Assembly: GCF_006483455.1 (NCBI RefSeq) | Contig: NZ_PPPU01000025.1 | Span: 62,001-126,000, forward strand | DNA length: 64,000 nucleotides | DNA from: Methylomonas koyamae | Lineage (GTDB): Bacteria; Pseudomonadota; Gammaproteobacteria; Methylococcales; Methylomonadaceae | Reading direction: 5' to 3' | Part shown: positions 34,560 through 44,109 of the stretch, piece by piece | How positions within the stretch are numbered: the first letter of the stretch is position 1 | Layout: every line of letters begins with the position of its first letter | Notes under the pieces: model-generated | Database searches by the model: none | Told to the model about the DNA's origin: nothing | Seen by the model: only the letters and a program-made list of their open reading frames with translations | Position numbers and translations under genes: made by a program

Positions 34560-36341
34560 TCAATTCTCCACTTGGTTCAAATGCGCAGCGGCATCGTCGC
34601 GCTGGGCCAGGCGGCGGGCCGCCGCCAAGGTCGCGTCCAGATCGAAGCCCGGCGCGAATTCCCTGACTTGCAATTGTTGCAGGTAATGCTCCGGATAACT
34701 CAGCAGCGTGGTCAATATCGGATTGGCCGCCGACTCGCCCAAGCCGCAATGACTATTGTTCTTGACCACTTCGCATAAGGCGCTGAGCTGTTCCAGGTCT
34801 TCGGCGGCGCCGTGGCCGTCGGCAATTTTCGCCAACTGGTTTTTCAGCAACGCAGTGCCGACCCGGCACGGGGTACAGAAGCCGCAACTCTCGTGGGCGA
34901 AAAAGTCGATAAAGTTTTGGGCGATGGCGAAAAGGTTGCGCGAGCGGTTGAACACCATGAACGAACCTGCCGTCGATAGATCTTCGAACGCCACGACCCG
35001 GTCCAGTTCCCGGTTCGAGATAAAAGTGCCGGACGGGCCGCCGACTTGCACGCCCATCACTTCGTCGGCGCCGCAATCCAGCAGAATCTGGCGCACCGGG
35101 GTGCCGAACGGGTATTCGTAAATTCCCGGCCGCCGGCAGTCACCGCTGATGCTGAGTAGTTTGGTGCCGGTCGACTGCGGCGTGCCGACTTCGGCAAACC
35201 ACTGTCCGCCTTGAATGGCGATGTGGGTGGCGGCGAAAAAGGTTTCGACGTTGTCGACTACGGTCGGTTTGCGCTGGTAGCCGCACACCACCGAATTGGG
35301 CGGCTTGGTGCGCGGGATGCCGGGCTTGCCTTCCAGCGATTCGATTTGGGCCGAGGCTTCGCCGCAAATGTAGGCGCCGGCGCCCATGCGGATTTCGATG
35401 TCGAAATCGAAGTCTTCCCGGCCCAAGATCGCCTTGCCGAGCAAGCCTTGCTCGCGCCGGGCCTGCAGCACCGCCAGCAGCTTGTCGCGCAGGAACAGGT
35501 ATTCGGCCCGCAGGTAGACCAGGCCGTGGCTGGAGCCGATGATCGCGGCGCAGACGGTCATGCCTTCGAAGACTTGGTCGGCGTAAAGGTCGAGCAACAT
35601 GCGGTCTTTGAAGGTGCCCGGCTCGCCTTCGTCGGCGTTGCAAATCACATAGCGGGGCGTCGCCGCTTGCTGCGAGCAGGTGCGCCACTTCAACGCGGTT
35701 TTAAAGCCGGCGCCGCCGCGGCCGCGCAAATTCGATAGGTCGACTTCGGCCAGGGTTTCGGCCAGCCCGCGGGCGAACGTGGTCTGCAACGCCTCGCCGC
35801 TGCTGAACGGCTGCTTCAGCAGCAAGTCCGCGCGGCAAATCGGTTCGTCAACCTGAAACAGCTCGGCCGGCCAGTCCGCCAGCGGCACTTGCTTTTCGAT
35901 CAACTCCGCCACCGCAGCGATTTTGGCCGGGGTCAGACGCGGCAGCGGATAGCCGTTGACCAGCCCGGCCGGGCCCTGGTCGCACATGCCGGTGCAGGAA
36001 GTGCGGTTCAGGCTGACCAGACCGTCGCCGCGCACGCTGCCGACTTGGACTTGCAAGCGCGCGGCCAGCGCGTCCAGCACTTGCCGGTTGCCGAGCATGT
36101 GGTCGGTAATCGAGTCGGAGACCAGCAGATCGTAGCGGCCTTGTGGCGTCAGATGCAGAAAGCTGTAAAACTCGGCGACCGCGATGATTTGCGTGCGCGG
36201 AATTTGCAAACTCGCAGCTATCTGCGCTATGGCCGGCTCCGGAATGTGGCGGAATTCGGCTTGCACCGCCCGCAAAATTTCCAGCAATCGGGCCGGCTGC
36301 AATTCGGCCTGGGTCAGAACCTTGTCTACAAAAGTCTTCAT
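34560..36341 (-). CDS. hoxF: Hydrogenase diaphorase subunit with FMN and NAD sites
   Basis: 593 residues. The first 150 resemble NuoE with TSCTGMCDQGPAGLVNG (Cys cluster partly shared), then a NuoF-like part with LRGRGGAGFKTALKW (NAD and FMN site), ICNADEGEPGTFKDR and the [4Fe-4S] site ESCGFCTPCRVG. It oxidises or reduces NAD(H). It is first in hoxFUYHW, so the promoter lies in the 270 bases between it and the SMR gene. Confidence 0.94.
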   Translation of the reverse strand: MKTFVDKVLTQAELQPARLLEILRAVQAEFRHIPEPAIAQIAASLQIPRTQIIAVAEFYSFLHLTPQGRYDLLVSDSITDHMLGNRQVLDALAARLQVQVGSVRGDGLVSLNRTSCTGMCDQGPAGLVNGYPLPRLTPAKIAAVAELIEKQVPLADWPAELFQVDEPICRADLLLKQPFSSGEALQTTFARGLAETLAEVDLSNLRGRGGAGFKTALKWRTCSQQAATPRYVICNADEGEPGTFKDRMLLDLYADQVFEGMTVCAAIIGSSHGLVYLRAEYLFLRDKLLAVLQARREQGLLGKAILGREDFDFDIEIRMGAGAYICGEASAQIESLEGKPGIPRTKPPNSVVCGYQRKPTVVDNVETFFAATHIAIQGGQWFAEVGTPQSTGTKLLSISGDCRRPGIYEYPFGTPVRQILLDCGADEVMGVQVGGPSGTFISNRELDRVVAFEDLSTAGSFMVFNRSRNLFAIAQNFIDFFAHESCGFCTPCRVGTALLKNQLAKIADGHGAAEDLEQLSALCEVVKNNSHCGLGESAANPILTTLLSYPEHYLQQLQVREFAPGFDLDATLAAARRLAQRDDAAAHLNQVEN

Positions 36342-36613
36342 GGTCTGTTTTTTCTTCCTGTTAACGGCAATCGCGGTCGAAACGAGTCTGCCAAATCAAG
36401 GCCGGGTCCGGCGCCGCGGCAAGCGGGCGTTAATCCAGGCTGGCCCGACGGACAATTTATCGAAATTGGCGACATTAATAAACCACCGAATTCGGCAATA
36501 GACTGTATGCCGGTTTAGCAATGCTGCGGCCTTGGTCGGTTGATTCGGCGTTGACCGGGCAAGCCGATTCGGGCTAATAATGTCGGGGTCGTTCCATAAA
36601 CAGGCAGGTGGAT

Positions 36614-36946
36614 ATGAATCCGTGGTTGTTATTAGCCGTGGCAATCGGCAGCGAGGTGGTGGCGACTTCGGCGCTGAAAGCCAGCGACGGCTTTACCCGG
36701 CTTTGGCCGGCGCTGATCGTGGTGGCCGGTTACGCGGTGTCGTTTTTCTTTATGGCGCTGGCTTTGCGCTATATCCCGATCGGCATCGTCTACTCGGTCT
36801 GGGCCGGAGTCGGCATCGTTTTGATCGCGTCGGTAGGTTGGCTGTTGTTCGGCCAGCAACTGGATGTTCCGGCGCTGGCCGGCATGTTTCTGATCGTGTC
36901 CGGCGTGGTGGTGATCCGGGTGTTTTCCAAAGCCGCCGCCCTGTAG
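36614..36946 (+). CDS. Small multidrug resistance (SMR) family transporter
   Basis: 110 residues with four membrane helices. Glu14 in IGSEVVATSALKASDGF is the essential proton- and substrate-coupling residue of the family, and the sequence IGIVYSVWAGVGIV is typical of EmrE rather than SugE/Gdx. It exports quaternary cations or guanidinium-like compounds by proton exchange, probably as a dimer. AGGTGG lies just before the ATG at 36614. Monocistronic. Confidence 0.92.
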   Translation: MNPWLLLAVAIGSEVVATSALKASDGFTRLWPALIVVAGYAVSFFFMALALRYIPIGIVYSVWAGVGIVLIASVGWLLFGQQLDVPALAGMFLIVSGVVVIRVFSKAAAL

Positions 36947-36972
36947 TCGCCAAAAAACGTGCCGGACCCGGA

Positions 36973-37596
36973 CTACTCGTCGTCCTGGCAACCGAAGTGG
37001 TATTGGTAATCGGCCATGGCCCGTTTGATCACTTCGTGCGCTTCTTCGCGGTTGTAAACGTGGGTGATTTCGCAGACGTTCTTCTCGCTGGGCAGATGTT
37101 TGTAGGTCAAAAAATAATGTTTCAGCCGATTGATGTAGGAATCCGGGCAGTCCGAAACATCGCGCCATTGCCGGTAAAACTCGTCGCCCTTCATCACCGC
37201 AATGATCTTGTCGTCGGCCTCGCCGCCGTCCAGCAGCCGGAAACCGCCGATCGGGATCGCTTGCAGCAGGATGTCGCCGTGGGTCACGCTACGTTCGCTC
37301 AATACGCAAATATCCAGCGGGTCGCCGTCGCCCTTGGTCACGTCACGGCCGGAACGGCTGGCGGCGAATTCGGCGATGCGTTCCGCACAGTAACTGCGCG
37401 GAATGAACCCGTATAAAGTCGGAATCATGTTGGAAAACTTCTGCGGCCGGTCGATCTTCAGATAACCGCTGTCTTTATCGATTTCGTATTTGACCGTGTC
37501 CGACGGCACGATTTCGATGAAGGCCGTGACGATGTCCGGCGCATTGTCGCCGGGATGGATGCCGTGCCAGGGGTGTGCTTTGTGTTTAATATTCAT
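36973..37596 (-). CDS. Inorganic pyrophosphatase, soluble family I type
   Basis: 207 residues. KYEIDKDSGYLKIDRP, GFIPRSYC and GDGDPLDICVLSE form the active-site region with Asp-rich magnesium ligands. It is longer than E. coli Ppa (176) with a C-terminal extension rich in acidic residues and His (DYQYHFGCQDDE). It hydrolyses pyrophosphate in the cytoplasm. The insert AERIAEFAASRSGRDVTKGDG places it in a diverged bacterial branch. Convergent with the SMR gene. Confidence 0.88.
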   Translation of the reverse strand: MNIKHKAHPWHGIHPGDNAPDIVTAFIEIVPSDTVKYEIDKDSGYLKIDRPQKFSNMIPTLYGFIPRSYCAERIAEFAASRSGRDVTKGDGDPLDICVLSERSVTHGDILLQAIPIGGFRLLDGGEADDKIIAVMKGDEFYRQWRDVSDCPDSYINRLKHYFLTYKHLPSEKNVCEITHVYNREEAHEVIKRAMADYQYHFGCQDDE

Positions 37597-37718
37597 CAGG
37601 GTTTTAGGGCTGGGGAGGAAACTGGTTACCGGCTTGGTTTACCAGGGCCGGGATGATGTGCAAGGCTGGCGGGGGCGGCGGCATGCCGGTCGCCGCCAAT
37701 CGACCGGCGTCGTCATGA

Positions 37719-38771
37719 TTATTCTGCCGCCACGGTCGCCGGTTTGCGTTTCAAATCTTTGTTCAGACGCTGCAGGCGTTTGACCATCTCCTTTTTCATT
37801 TGCTCGCGGCCGATCGAGTGTTTCAGGCTGCTACCCATGCCGGCAACCTGGTCGGTGGAACTGCGGATCGAATAGAACACCAGCGTACCGTCTTTATAGG
37901 GCAAACCGCCGGCGACGACCTGGCTGGAGTTGTAGGAGTGGCCGACGTAAAACTGGCGGGACAGGATGATGCCGCCGGCATCGCCGACTGAGATTAGCCT
38001 ATGATTCAGAATCGCGGTGGGCCGGTCTTCCACCCGCCGATTCAACCAAATGAATTGCTCGGTCGTATTGGCAGGTAATGCGGCCGGATAAGTCAACCAG
38101 GCTTGCTGCAATTCCGGAAAGTAGCGGGCCCAGGCTTTGCTGTTGACGGCGTCGGTGCGCAACTCGGCAGCGGGGTCGGCGCTGCCGCCGTCGCGGATGT
38201 AGGCGGCGATGCCGTTCAGGCCGTTTTTTTTGTACGCCAGCAGGCGCTGCAGCAAGAACTCGCGGTAGGTCTGGTTGGCGGTTTTCAACAGGGTCTTGTC
38301 GTCGGCGTCTTCCAGTTGGGGTTGCAGGCTGTTCAGGCGGTCCAGCTCGGCTTTGGAGAGGTTGAATTCGTCGCCGGCTTCGGCGGCCAGAAAGGCCTTG
38401 GCTTCGTCCAGTTGTTTGTCGGTGAAGGCGAATTTTTTAAAGCTGTCGCTGCTCGGATTCGGGCCCAGCGTCGCGCTGGCCAGAATGTCGCTTTCGATCG
38501 CATTCATATTGCCCTTCTTGATGTAATCGGCAATCTGCGCCAACGGCACCGGCAATACCATTGCCACCCCTATCGCCAACTCCTTTTGGCTGGTTTCGCT
38601 GACGTCGTAGCCGACAATCTCGCCGCGGTCCAACTGGGCGATTTGCTCGGTGCCGATGCCGAAGTTTTGCAGGGCTTGCAGCGGCGAAGGCGCCTCCTGA
38701 GCTGTGGCCGGCGCGGCGGCCATTGCGCAGCTCAACAGCAGTGCTGCGGCGAATGGGATCTTGATCGGCAT
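37719..38771 (-). CDS. Exported hypothetical protein
   Basis: 350 residues with a clear signal peptide (MPIKIPFAAALLLSCAMAAAPATAQ). The mature part is mostly helical and has no domain I can name; its C-terminus is conserved-looking (QFYVGHSYNSSQVVAGGLPYKDGTLVFYSIRSSTDQVAG). It is on the same strand as the pyrophosphatase gene, 122 bases upstream of its start. Periplasmic location is inferred from the signal alone. Confidence 0.7.
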   Translation of the reverse strand: MPIKIPFAAALLLSCAMAAAPATAQEAPSPLQALQNFGIGTEQIAQLDRGEIVGYDVSETSQKELAIGVAMVLPVPLAQIADYIKKGNMNAIESDILASATLGPNPSSDSFKKFAFTDKQLDEAKAFLAAEAGDEFNLSKAELDRLNSLQPQLEDADDKTLLKTANQTYREFLLQRLLAYKKNGLNGIAAYIRDGGSADPAAELRTDAVNSKAWARYFPELQQAWLTYPAALPANTTEQFIWLNRRVEDRPTAILNHRLISVGDAGGIILSRQFYVGHSYNSSQVVAGGLPYKDGTLVFYSIRSSTDQVAGMGSSLKHSIGREQMKKEMVKRLQRLNKDLKRKPATVAAE

Positions 38772-38852
38772 ACAGGCTCCTTTGCAGCGGGGCGCCGGAT
38801 TGGCCCCGGTTTCAACCCTAAGTGTCGGCCATCAGCCGCCGTTTGACAACCG

Positions 38853-41800
38853 TCAATCGCGTTCCGGCTCGCCGTCGGCAGATCTGTTAGTGGCGGAATC
38901 GCCGTCGGCGGCGGCTTGGGCCTCGATCAGGTTACTACCGAACAAGTCGGCAAATTTTTCCGCCGGTAACGGCTTGGAGAACAGATGGCCCTGGCCGTAA
39001 TCGCAACCGGCGGCCCGCAACAGCTGCATTTGCTGCCGGGTTTCGATGCCCTCGGCCACGACTTTCAGGCCCAATTTGTGGGCCATGACAATGATCGCTT
39101 CGCACAATGCCAGATCGCTGGCGTCAAAACCCAGATTGCGGACGAAGCTTCGGTCGATTTTCAGGTAATCGATGTCGAATTTTTTCAAATACGACAGCGA
39201 CGAATAGCCGGTACCGAAATCGTCGATCGCAACCTGGATGCCGGCATCGCGGTAGGCGTACAAGTGGTCGCGGATCACGTTGTCGGCATCCAGCAACAGA
39301 CCTTCGGTGATCTCGATCACGATTGCCTGCCCGGCCAGGCCCAGCGATTGCAAGTAAGCCAGCCACTCGCTGTCGACTCGGTTATGGCGGGCGAACTGGA
39401 CCGGCGATTTGTTGATGCTGATTTTGAAATCCGGCGCGTGGCTGGCGCGCCAGCGGGCGATTTGCTGGGCCGCCACCCGGAACACCCAGTCGCCGATGTC
39501 GACGATCAGGCCGGTTTCCTCGGCCAGCGGTACGAACTCGGCCGGACTGACTCTGCCGCGCTTCGGATGGCGCCAGCGCAACAGCGCTTCGGCTTTATGC
39601 ATGGCGCCGGTGGTCAGGTCCACGACCGGCTGGTAATGCAGTTCCAATTCGCCGTTAACCAAAGCTTGGCGCAGATCGTTGGTCAGCCGCATGCGGTTTT
39701 GCGCGACTTGTTCCATCTCGGCGGTAAAGTAACTGTAGCGGTTGCGGCCTTGCTGCTTGGCGCTATACATGGCCTGATCGGCGTTTTTCATCAACTGCTC
39801 GGCGGCGGTGGCATCCTGCGGATACAGGGTGATGCCGATACTGACCGAGATATACGCGAGTTCGTCGCCCAAGCGGAACGGCTCGCTGAGACTGTGCAGA
39901 ATGGCCTGCGCCACCCGGTCGGTGTCGGCCTGCGATTCCAGTTCGCCGAGGATGATGGTGAATTCGTCGCCGCCCAGGCGGGCCACGGTGTCGGCTTGGC
40001 GAACGCAGTCGAGCAGGCGTTTGGCCGCTTCCTTCAATAATACGTCGCCCATACCGTGGCCCAGCGTATCGTTGACTTCCTTGAATCGGTCCAGATCCAG
40101 CAGCATTACCGCCAAGCCTGTGCGGTCGCGTGCCGATTTTTTGATCTCCTGGTTCAGCCGGTCCTGGAACATGCGGCGGTTGGCCAGATCGGTCAGCGGA
40201 TCGAAATTGGCCTGGCGCCAGATGGCCTGTTCCACGTGTTTTTGTTCGGTAATTTCGGAGAACATGGCCACGCGGCGTTCCAGCTCGCCGTTTTCGCTAT
40301 AGATACTGTTGATCACCAGCCACTCGTGGTAAATCTCGCCGTTTTTGCGTTTGTTCCAAATTTCGCCTTGCCAGTGGCCGGTCTGCAGCAACGAATGCCA
40401 CATGTGCTGGTAGAAGTCGGGGCTGTGGCGGCCGGATTTCAAAATATCGGTGGTTTTGCCGATCACTTCCTCTTCACGGTAACCCGTCAGGCGGGTAAAG
40501 GCGTCGTTTATGGCGATAATCCGATTGTTGGCGTCGGCGACCATCACCGCTTCGCCGATGGCTTGGTGGATCATCGCCATCAATTGCATTTCCCGTTCCA
40601 GGCGTTTGCGTTCGCTGACGTCGTGCACCGATACCAATACGGTATGTTGATTGTTGATTTCGAGCGGGTTCAGACTGATTTCCACCGGAAACTGGCTGCC
40701 GTCGGCACGCAGTGCCGCTAGCGAGCGGTTGGCGCTCATCGGCCTGGCTACGTCATCCCGCATGAAACGCTCGCGCAACGCGGCATGGTTCAGGTTGGCC
40801 GGAAACGGCACCAAATCGTCGACGTTACGGCCGATCAGGGCCTCGCGCGCATAGCCGAATACGGTTGCCGCCGGTTGATTGGCCAGCAGGATGTTGCCGC
40901 TGGCTGCGACCAGTAGCGCCGCTTCCGGCGCGCCGGCGACGATTTTTTCCAATTGTTGCCATTGCAGCAGCTTACGTTTGGAAATATCGGTGTGAGTGCC
41001 GATCATCCGCAAGGCCTTGCCGTTGGCGTCGCGTTCGATGACCAGGCCGCGACTCAAGATCCAGCGCCAGTCGCCGTCGACTTTGATTCGGTGTTCGTTA
41101 CTGAAACGTGGGTTCAGATTATTCAGATGGGCCTGTAAATCGGCCATCAGTTTCGGGCTGTCTTCCGGATGGATGCTGGCTTTCCAATTGCGGTAGTTAT
41201 CGCGGGCGTCGAGTTCGTCGAAATTGAGGATTTCCATGCAGCGCGGCGATAGAAACACTTGGCCGCTGGCCAGGTCCCAGTCCCAGACCCCGTCGCCGCC
41301 GCTTTCCAAGGCGAATTTCCAACGCCGCTCGCTTTCTTGCAGCCGTTTTTCGGCCGCCTTGCGCTCGCTGATGTCGGTGCAAATGCCGCAGACTGCGTAG
41401 ATGTCGCCGCCGGGGGTGCGTAGCGGGAACTTATGCACCAAGTAGGTTCGGAGCGTACCGTCCCGGTGCGGGATTTGCTCTTCGAAGATCATGGGCTGCC
41501 CGGCCTCTAATACCATGCGGTCGTTGCCGCTCAGGCTGGCGGCAATCTCGGCCGGGAACAGGTCGGCATCGAAATGGCCGCGCACCTCGTCTTCGTTCAG
41601 GCCGAATATTGCAGCGAATTGCCGGTTGACCATTTGGTAGGCGCCGTCCGGGGTTTTCGTGAAAATCATCGTCGGCGTATGGTCCAGAATGCTCTGGAAC
41701 CGGGCTTCCGATGTGGATAGCGATTGGCCGAACTGGATTTGCGTCGACTCGTCCTTCACCAGTTCGATTACCCCGACAATGCGGTCGTCGGCGTCGCGCA

Positions 41801-42971
41801 ACGGTGTCTGCACCGAACCGAGCCAACGACCGTCCACGCTTTGGAACGGGGCGTGGTAGACGGTTTCTCCTTTCAGGGCACGCTTGATCCCGGCCGGGAC
41901 CTCGGTTGCCGCCAGCCAGGGAAATTTTTCCAGCGGTGTCCGGCCCAAACAGTCGTCTTCGCCGATGCCGGTGAGGGTCTGCATAAACCGGTTCCATAGC
42001 TGGTACCGGCCCTGAGCATCGTAGATCACCACGCCTTGTTGCAGCGACTCCAGAATCTGCCGGTTAAACGCGCTCAGCGATTTGGCGGCCAGCTCCGCGC
42101 GTTTGTGGTTTTCGACGGCCAGGGCCAGCATGATGCCGAGGACCGCGCAGAGCAACAGGTACGACCATTCCAGGTAGGGCCCGCTGTGAGGATCGACGCC
42201 GGCAAAGTAACCGCGGCCGAGTGCGGCGCCGAGCAGCGTTTGCATCGCTATTGTCGCGACCAAGGGCAAAACGCCGGGTAGGCCGAAATTTAATGCCCCG
42301 TAACCGATAAAGGCCAGCAGGTAAAAGGCTTTGCCGAAAGCGCCCGGATAAAGCGGCCAATTTAAAAAGACGATATGGCCGGCCAAGAGGGCTAGCGCCA
42401 GATGGGCCGCGCCGTGGCTGTAACGCCAGACATTCCAGCGGACCAGGGGACGGTATTGCCGGAGCAGCAGTATGGGGGTGGCGATGGCGATGCCCAGCAA
42501 ATCCGCCATCCACCAATGCAGCCAGTCGTTGGTCCACTGTCCGGCCGGGCTCAATTCGAAAACACGTAACGCCGTGGCGGCGCAAAACGCCGAGATGACC
42601 GATACCAGGCTGCCGCAGAGCAGTAAGCGCAGGAAATCCTGCGGGGTTTGCAACAGAGTGGGGGAATGGCGCAATAAACGCTGGCCGGCCAATGCCGATA
42701 CGGCGGCTCCGCCGGCGAAGGCCAATGCCGCCAGCGGCGGGCTGCCGGCCCACAGGTTGCCGGCCAGAGCGCCGGAAAACACGGCAGGCCAGTAGCGGCG
42801 GCCGCCCAGCAACAATCCGCCCAAGGCAATCCCGCTGGCCGGCCAGATAATGGCGACCGTGCCATAGGACGCAAAAAAATCTGCGGCCAGCTTTGCCGCC
42901 AGCGCGTAGGCCAAGGCCAGTGCGGTTGCTGCAAGCGGATTGCCGCTGAAAGGGGAAAATATAGTTTGCAA
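38853..42971 (-). CDS. MASE1-PAS5-GGDEF-EAL membrane signalling protein
   Basis: 1372 residues. Residues 1 to about 300 are the MASE1 membrane sensor. Five PAS domains follow at about 305-420, 425-545, 548-670, 675-795 and 800-920, then GGDEF (930-1090) and EAL (1110-1350). The GGDEF motif is intact with an inhibitory-site RQAD five residues before it. The EAL motif (EALLRW), IEITEG and DDFGTGYSS are intact. So it may both make and degrade c-di-GMP, with the direction set by the sensor input. No ligand can be read off. Confidence 0.93.
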   Translation of the reverse strand: MQTIFSPFSGNPLAATALALAYALAAKLAADFFASYGTVAIIWPASGIALGGLLLGGRRYWPAVFSGALAGNLWAGSPPLAALAFAGGAAVSALAGQRLLRHSPTLLQTPQDFLRLLLCGSLVSVISAFCAATALRVFELSPAGQWTNDWLHWWMADLLGIAIATPILLLRQYRPLVRWNVWRYSHGAAHLALALLAGHIVFLNWPLYPGAFGKAFYLLAFIGYGALNFGLPGVLPLVATIAMQTLLGAALGRGYFAGVDPHSGPYLEWSYLLLCAVLGIMLALAVENHKRAELAAKSLSAFNRQILESLQQGVVIYDAQGRYQLWNRFMQTLTGIGEDDCLGRTPLEKFPWLAATEVPAGIKRALKGETVYHAPFQSVDGRWLGSVQTPLRDADDRIVGVIELVKDESTQIQFGQSLSTSEARFQSILDHTPTMIFTKTPDGAYQMVNRQFAAIFGLNEDEVRGHFDADLFPAEIAASLSGNDRMVLEAGQPMIFEEQIPHRDGTLRTYLVHKFPLRTPGGDIYAVCGICTDISERKAAEKRLQESERRWKFALESGGDGVWDWDLASGQVFLSPRCMEILNFDELDARDNYRNWKASIHPEDSPKLMADLQAHLNNLNPRFSNEHRIKVDGDWRWILSRGLVIERDANGKALRMIGTHTDISKRKLLQWQQLEKIVAGAPEAALLVAASGNILLANQPAATVFGYAREALIGRNVDDLVPFPANLNHAALRERFMRDDVARPMSANRSLAALRADGSQFPVEISLNPLEINNQHTVLVSVHDVSERKRLEREMQLMAMIHQAIGEAVMVADANNRIIAINDAFTRLTGYREEEVIGKTTDILKSGRHSPDFYQHMWHSLLQTGHWQGEIWNKRKNGEIYHEWLVINSIYSENGELERRVAMFSEITEQKHVEQAIWRQANFDPLTDLANRRMFQDRLNQEIKKSARDRTGLAVMLLDLDRFKEVNDTLGHGMGDVLLKEAAKRLLDCVRQADTVARLGGDEFTIILGELESQADTDRVAQAILHSLSEPFRLGDELAYISVSIGITLYPQDATAAEQLMKNADQAMYSAKQQGRNRYSYFTAEMEQVAQNRMRLTNDLRQALVNGELELHYQPVVDLTTGAMHKAEALLRWRHPKRGRVSPAEFVPLAEETGLIVDIGDWVFRVAAQQIARWRASHAPDFKISINKSPVQFARHNRVDSEWLAYLQSLGLAGQAIVIEITEGLLLDADNVIRDHLYAYRDAGIQVAIDDFGTGYSSLSYLKKFDIDYLKIDRSFVRNLGFDASDLALCEAIIVMAHKLGLKVVAEGIETRQQMQLLRAAGCDYGQGHLFSKPLPAEKFADLFGSNLIEAQAAADGDSATNRSADGEPERD

Positions 42972-43218
42972 ACAAATACCTTAGGTCAAAACGAAGAGCC
43001 GGGATTCGGGGTGCCGAAACCGACCGTTTATCGCACAAATGATAAGGTTTTGTCATCCATTGCAGCCGGCCGCGGAGGCTGGCCGGTTGAGAGCGGCGCC
43101 GGTTCGCTCAATTGATAGCGCCTTTGGTCCCTTGGGTAGGGAGTGTTTCGAAGTGCGGGTCAGCTGGGCCTTAGACAGGTTCAGCCCGAACCGAATACCC
43201 GCAATAAACCGCGCCGGT

Positions 43219-44100
43219 TTATTGGCCCAGGTTTTCCATTTCGACGCTGACGCTCAACTCGTGGTCCTGGCCGCCGAAAATGACGCCTTTCAGCGGCGTG
43301 ACGTCGCTGTAGTCGCGGCCCCAGGCGACGACGATGTGCTGGTCGCCAGGGGTTTGGTTGTTGGTCGGGTCGAAGTCCATCCAGCCCAGGTCCGGCAAAT
43401 ACACCGAAAACCAGGCGTGCGAGGCGTCGGCGCCGACCAGCTTTGGTTGGCCCGGCGGTGGCAGCGTTTCGATGTAGCCGCTAACGTAACGCGCCGCCAG
43501 CCCCTGGGAGCGGATGCAGCCAATCGCCAAGTGGGCGAAATCCTGGCAGACGCCGCGCCGGTGTTCCAATACGGTTGCCAGTGGCGTGCTCAAAGTGGTG
43601 AATTCCGGATCGAAGGTGAAATCGCGGTAGATGCGTTGCATCAAATCGCGTATCGCTTCCGGTAGCGCTCTGCCCGGTGCGAAGGATGGCTTTGCATACG
43701 CCGCCAGCTCCGGGCCGGCGCTGACCAGCGGCGAATCCAGCGCATATTGGCGCGCGTCCAGGGTCGGTTCGCTGATCTCGCTGTGCAGTATCTGTTTGGC
43801 GGTTTCCCAGGCGACGCCGTGACTGAGATCCATTTGTGCCGGCTGGCGGATGCCCCGGACTTCGCTAACGGCGGTGACTTCGAACGTCTGGTGCGGTTCG
43901 CGGATCGAAAACCAAGCCACCTGGTTGCCGAAAAAATCGTTCCGTACCCGGTATTCGCTGGGGCTGGGCAAAATCTGCAATTGGGTGTCGATCACCTGCT
44001 GATTTGGGGTCGGCCGCGGCAACATGCGGACTTCGTTGTAGGACAATCCGACCGTTTGCTGGTAGCTGTAAGCCGTGGTATGAGTCACCTTATAACGCAT
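43219..44100 (-). CDS. Transglutaminase-like cysteine protease of the Anbu/ATP-grasp cluster
   Basis: 293 residues. The N-terminal beta domain (MRYKVTHTTAYSYQQTVGLSYNEVRMLPR) is typical of the bacterial transglutaminase-like N-terminal type, followed by the catalytic triad Cys (HRRGVCQDFAHLAI), His (DASHAWFSVYLP) and Asp (WMDFDPTNN). It may act as a peptidase on the product of the ATP-grasp protein. It is last in the cluster, nine bases after the ATP-grasp gene. Confidence 0.9.
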   Translation of the reverse strand: MRYKVTHTTAYSYQQTVGLSYNEVRMLPRPTPNQQVIDTQLQILPSPSEYRVRNDFFGNQVAWFSIREPHQTFEVTAVSEVRGIRQPAQMDLSHGVAWETAKQILHSEISEPTLDARQYALDSPLVSAGPELAAYAKPSFAPGRALPEAIRDLMQRIYRDFTFDPEFTTLSTPLATVLEHRRGVCQDFAHLAIGCIRSQGLAARYVSGYIETLPPPGQPKLVGADASHAWFSVYLPDLGWMDFDPTNNQTPGDQHIVVAWGRDYSDVTPLKGVIFGGQDHELSVSVEMENLGQ

Positions 44101-44109
44101 GGCAAGCCC

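Noticed and set aside
35211-36518. Plus-strand frames opposite hoxF
   Set aside because: They mirror the hoxF codons and have no ribosome sites.
36342-36613. A sigma-54 promoter for the hox operon
   Set aside because: No site with both GG and GC elements at correct spacing was found on the minus strand.
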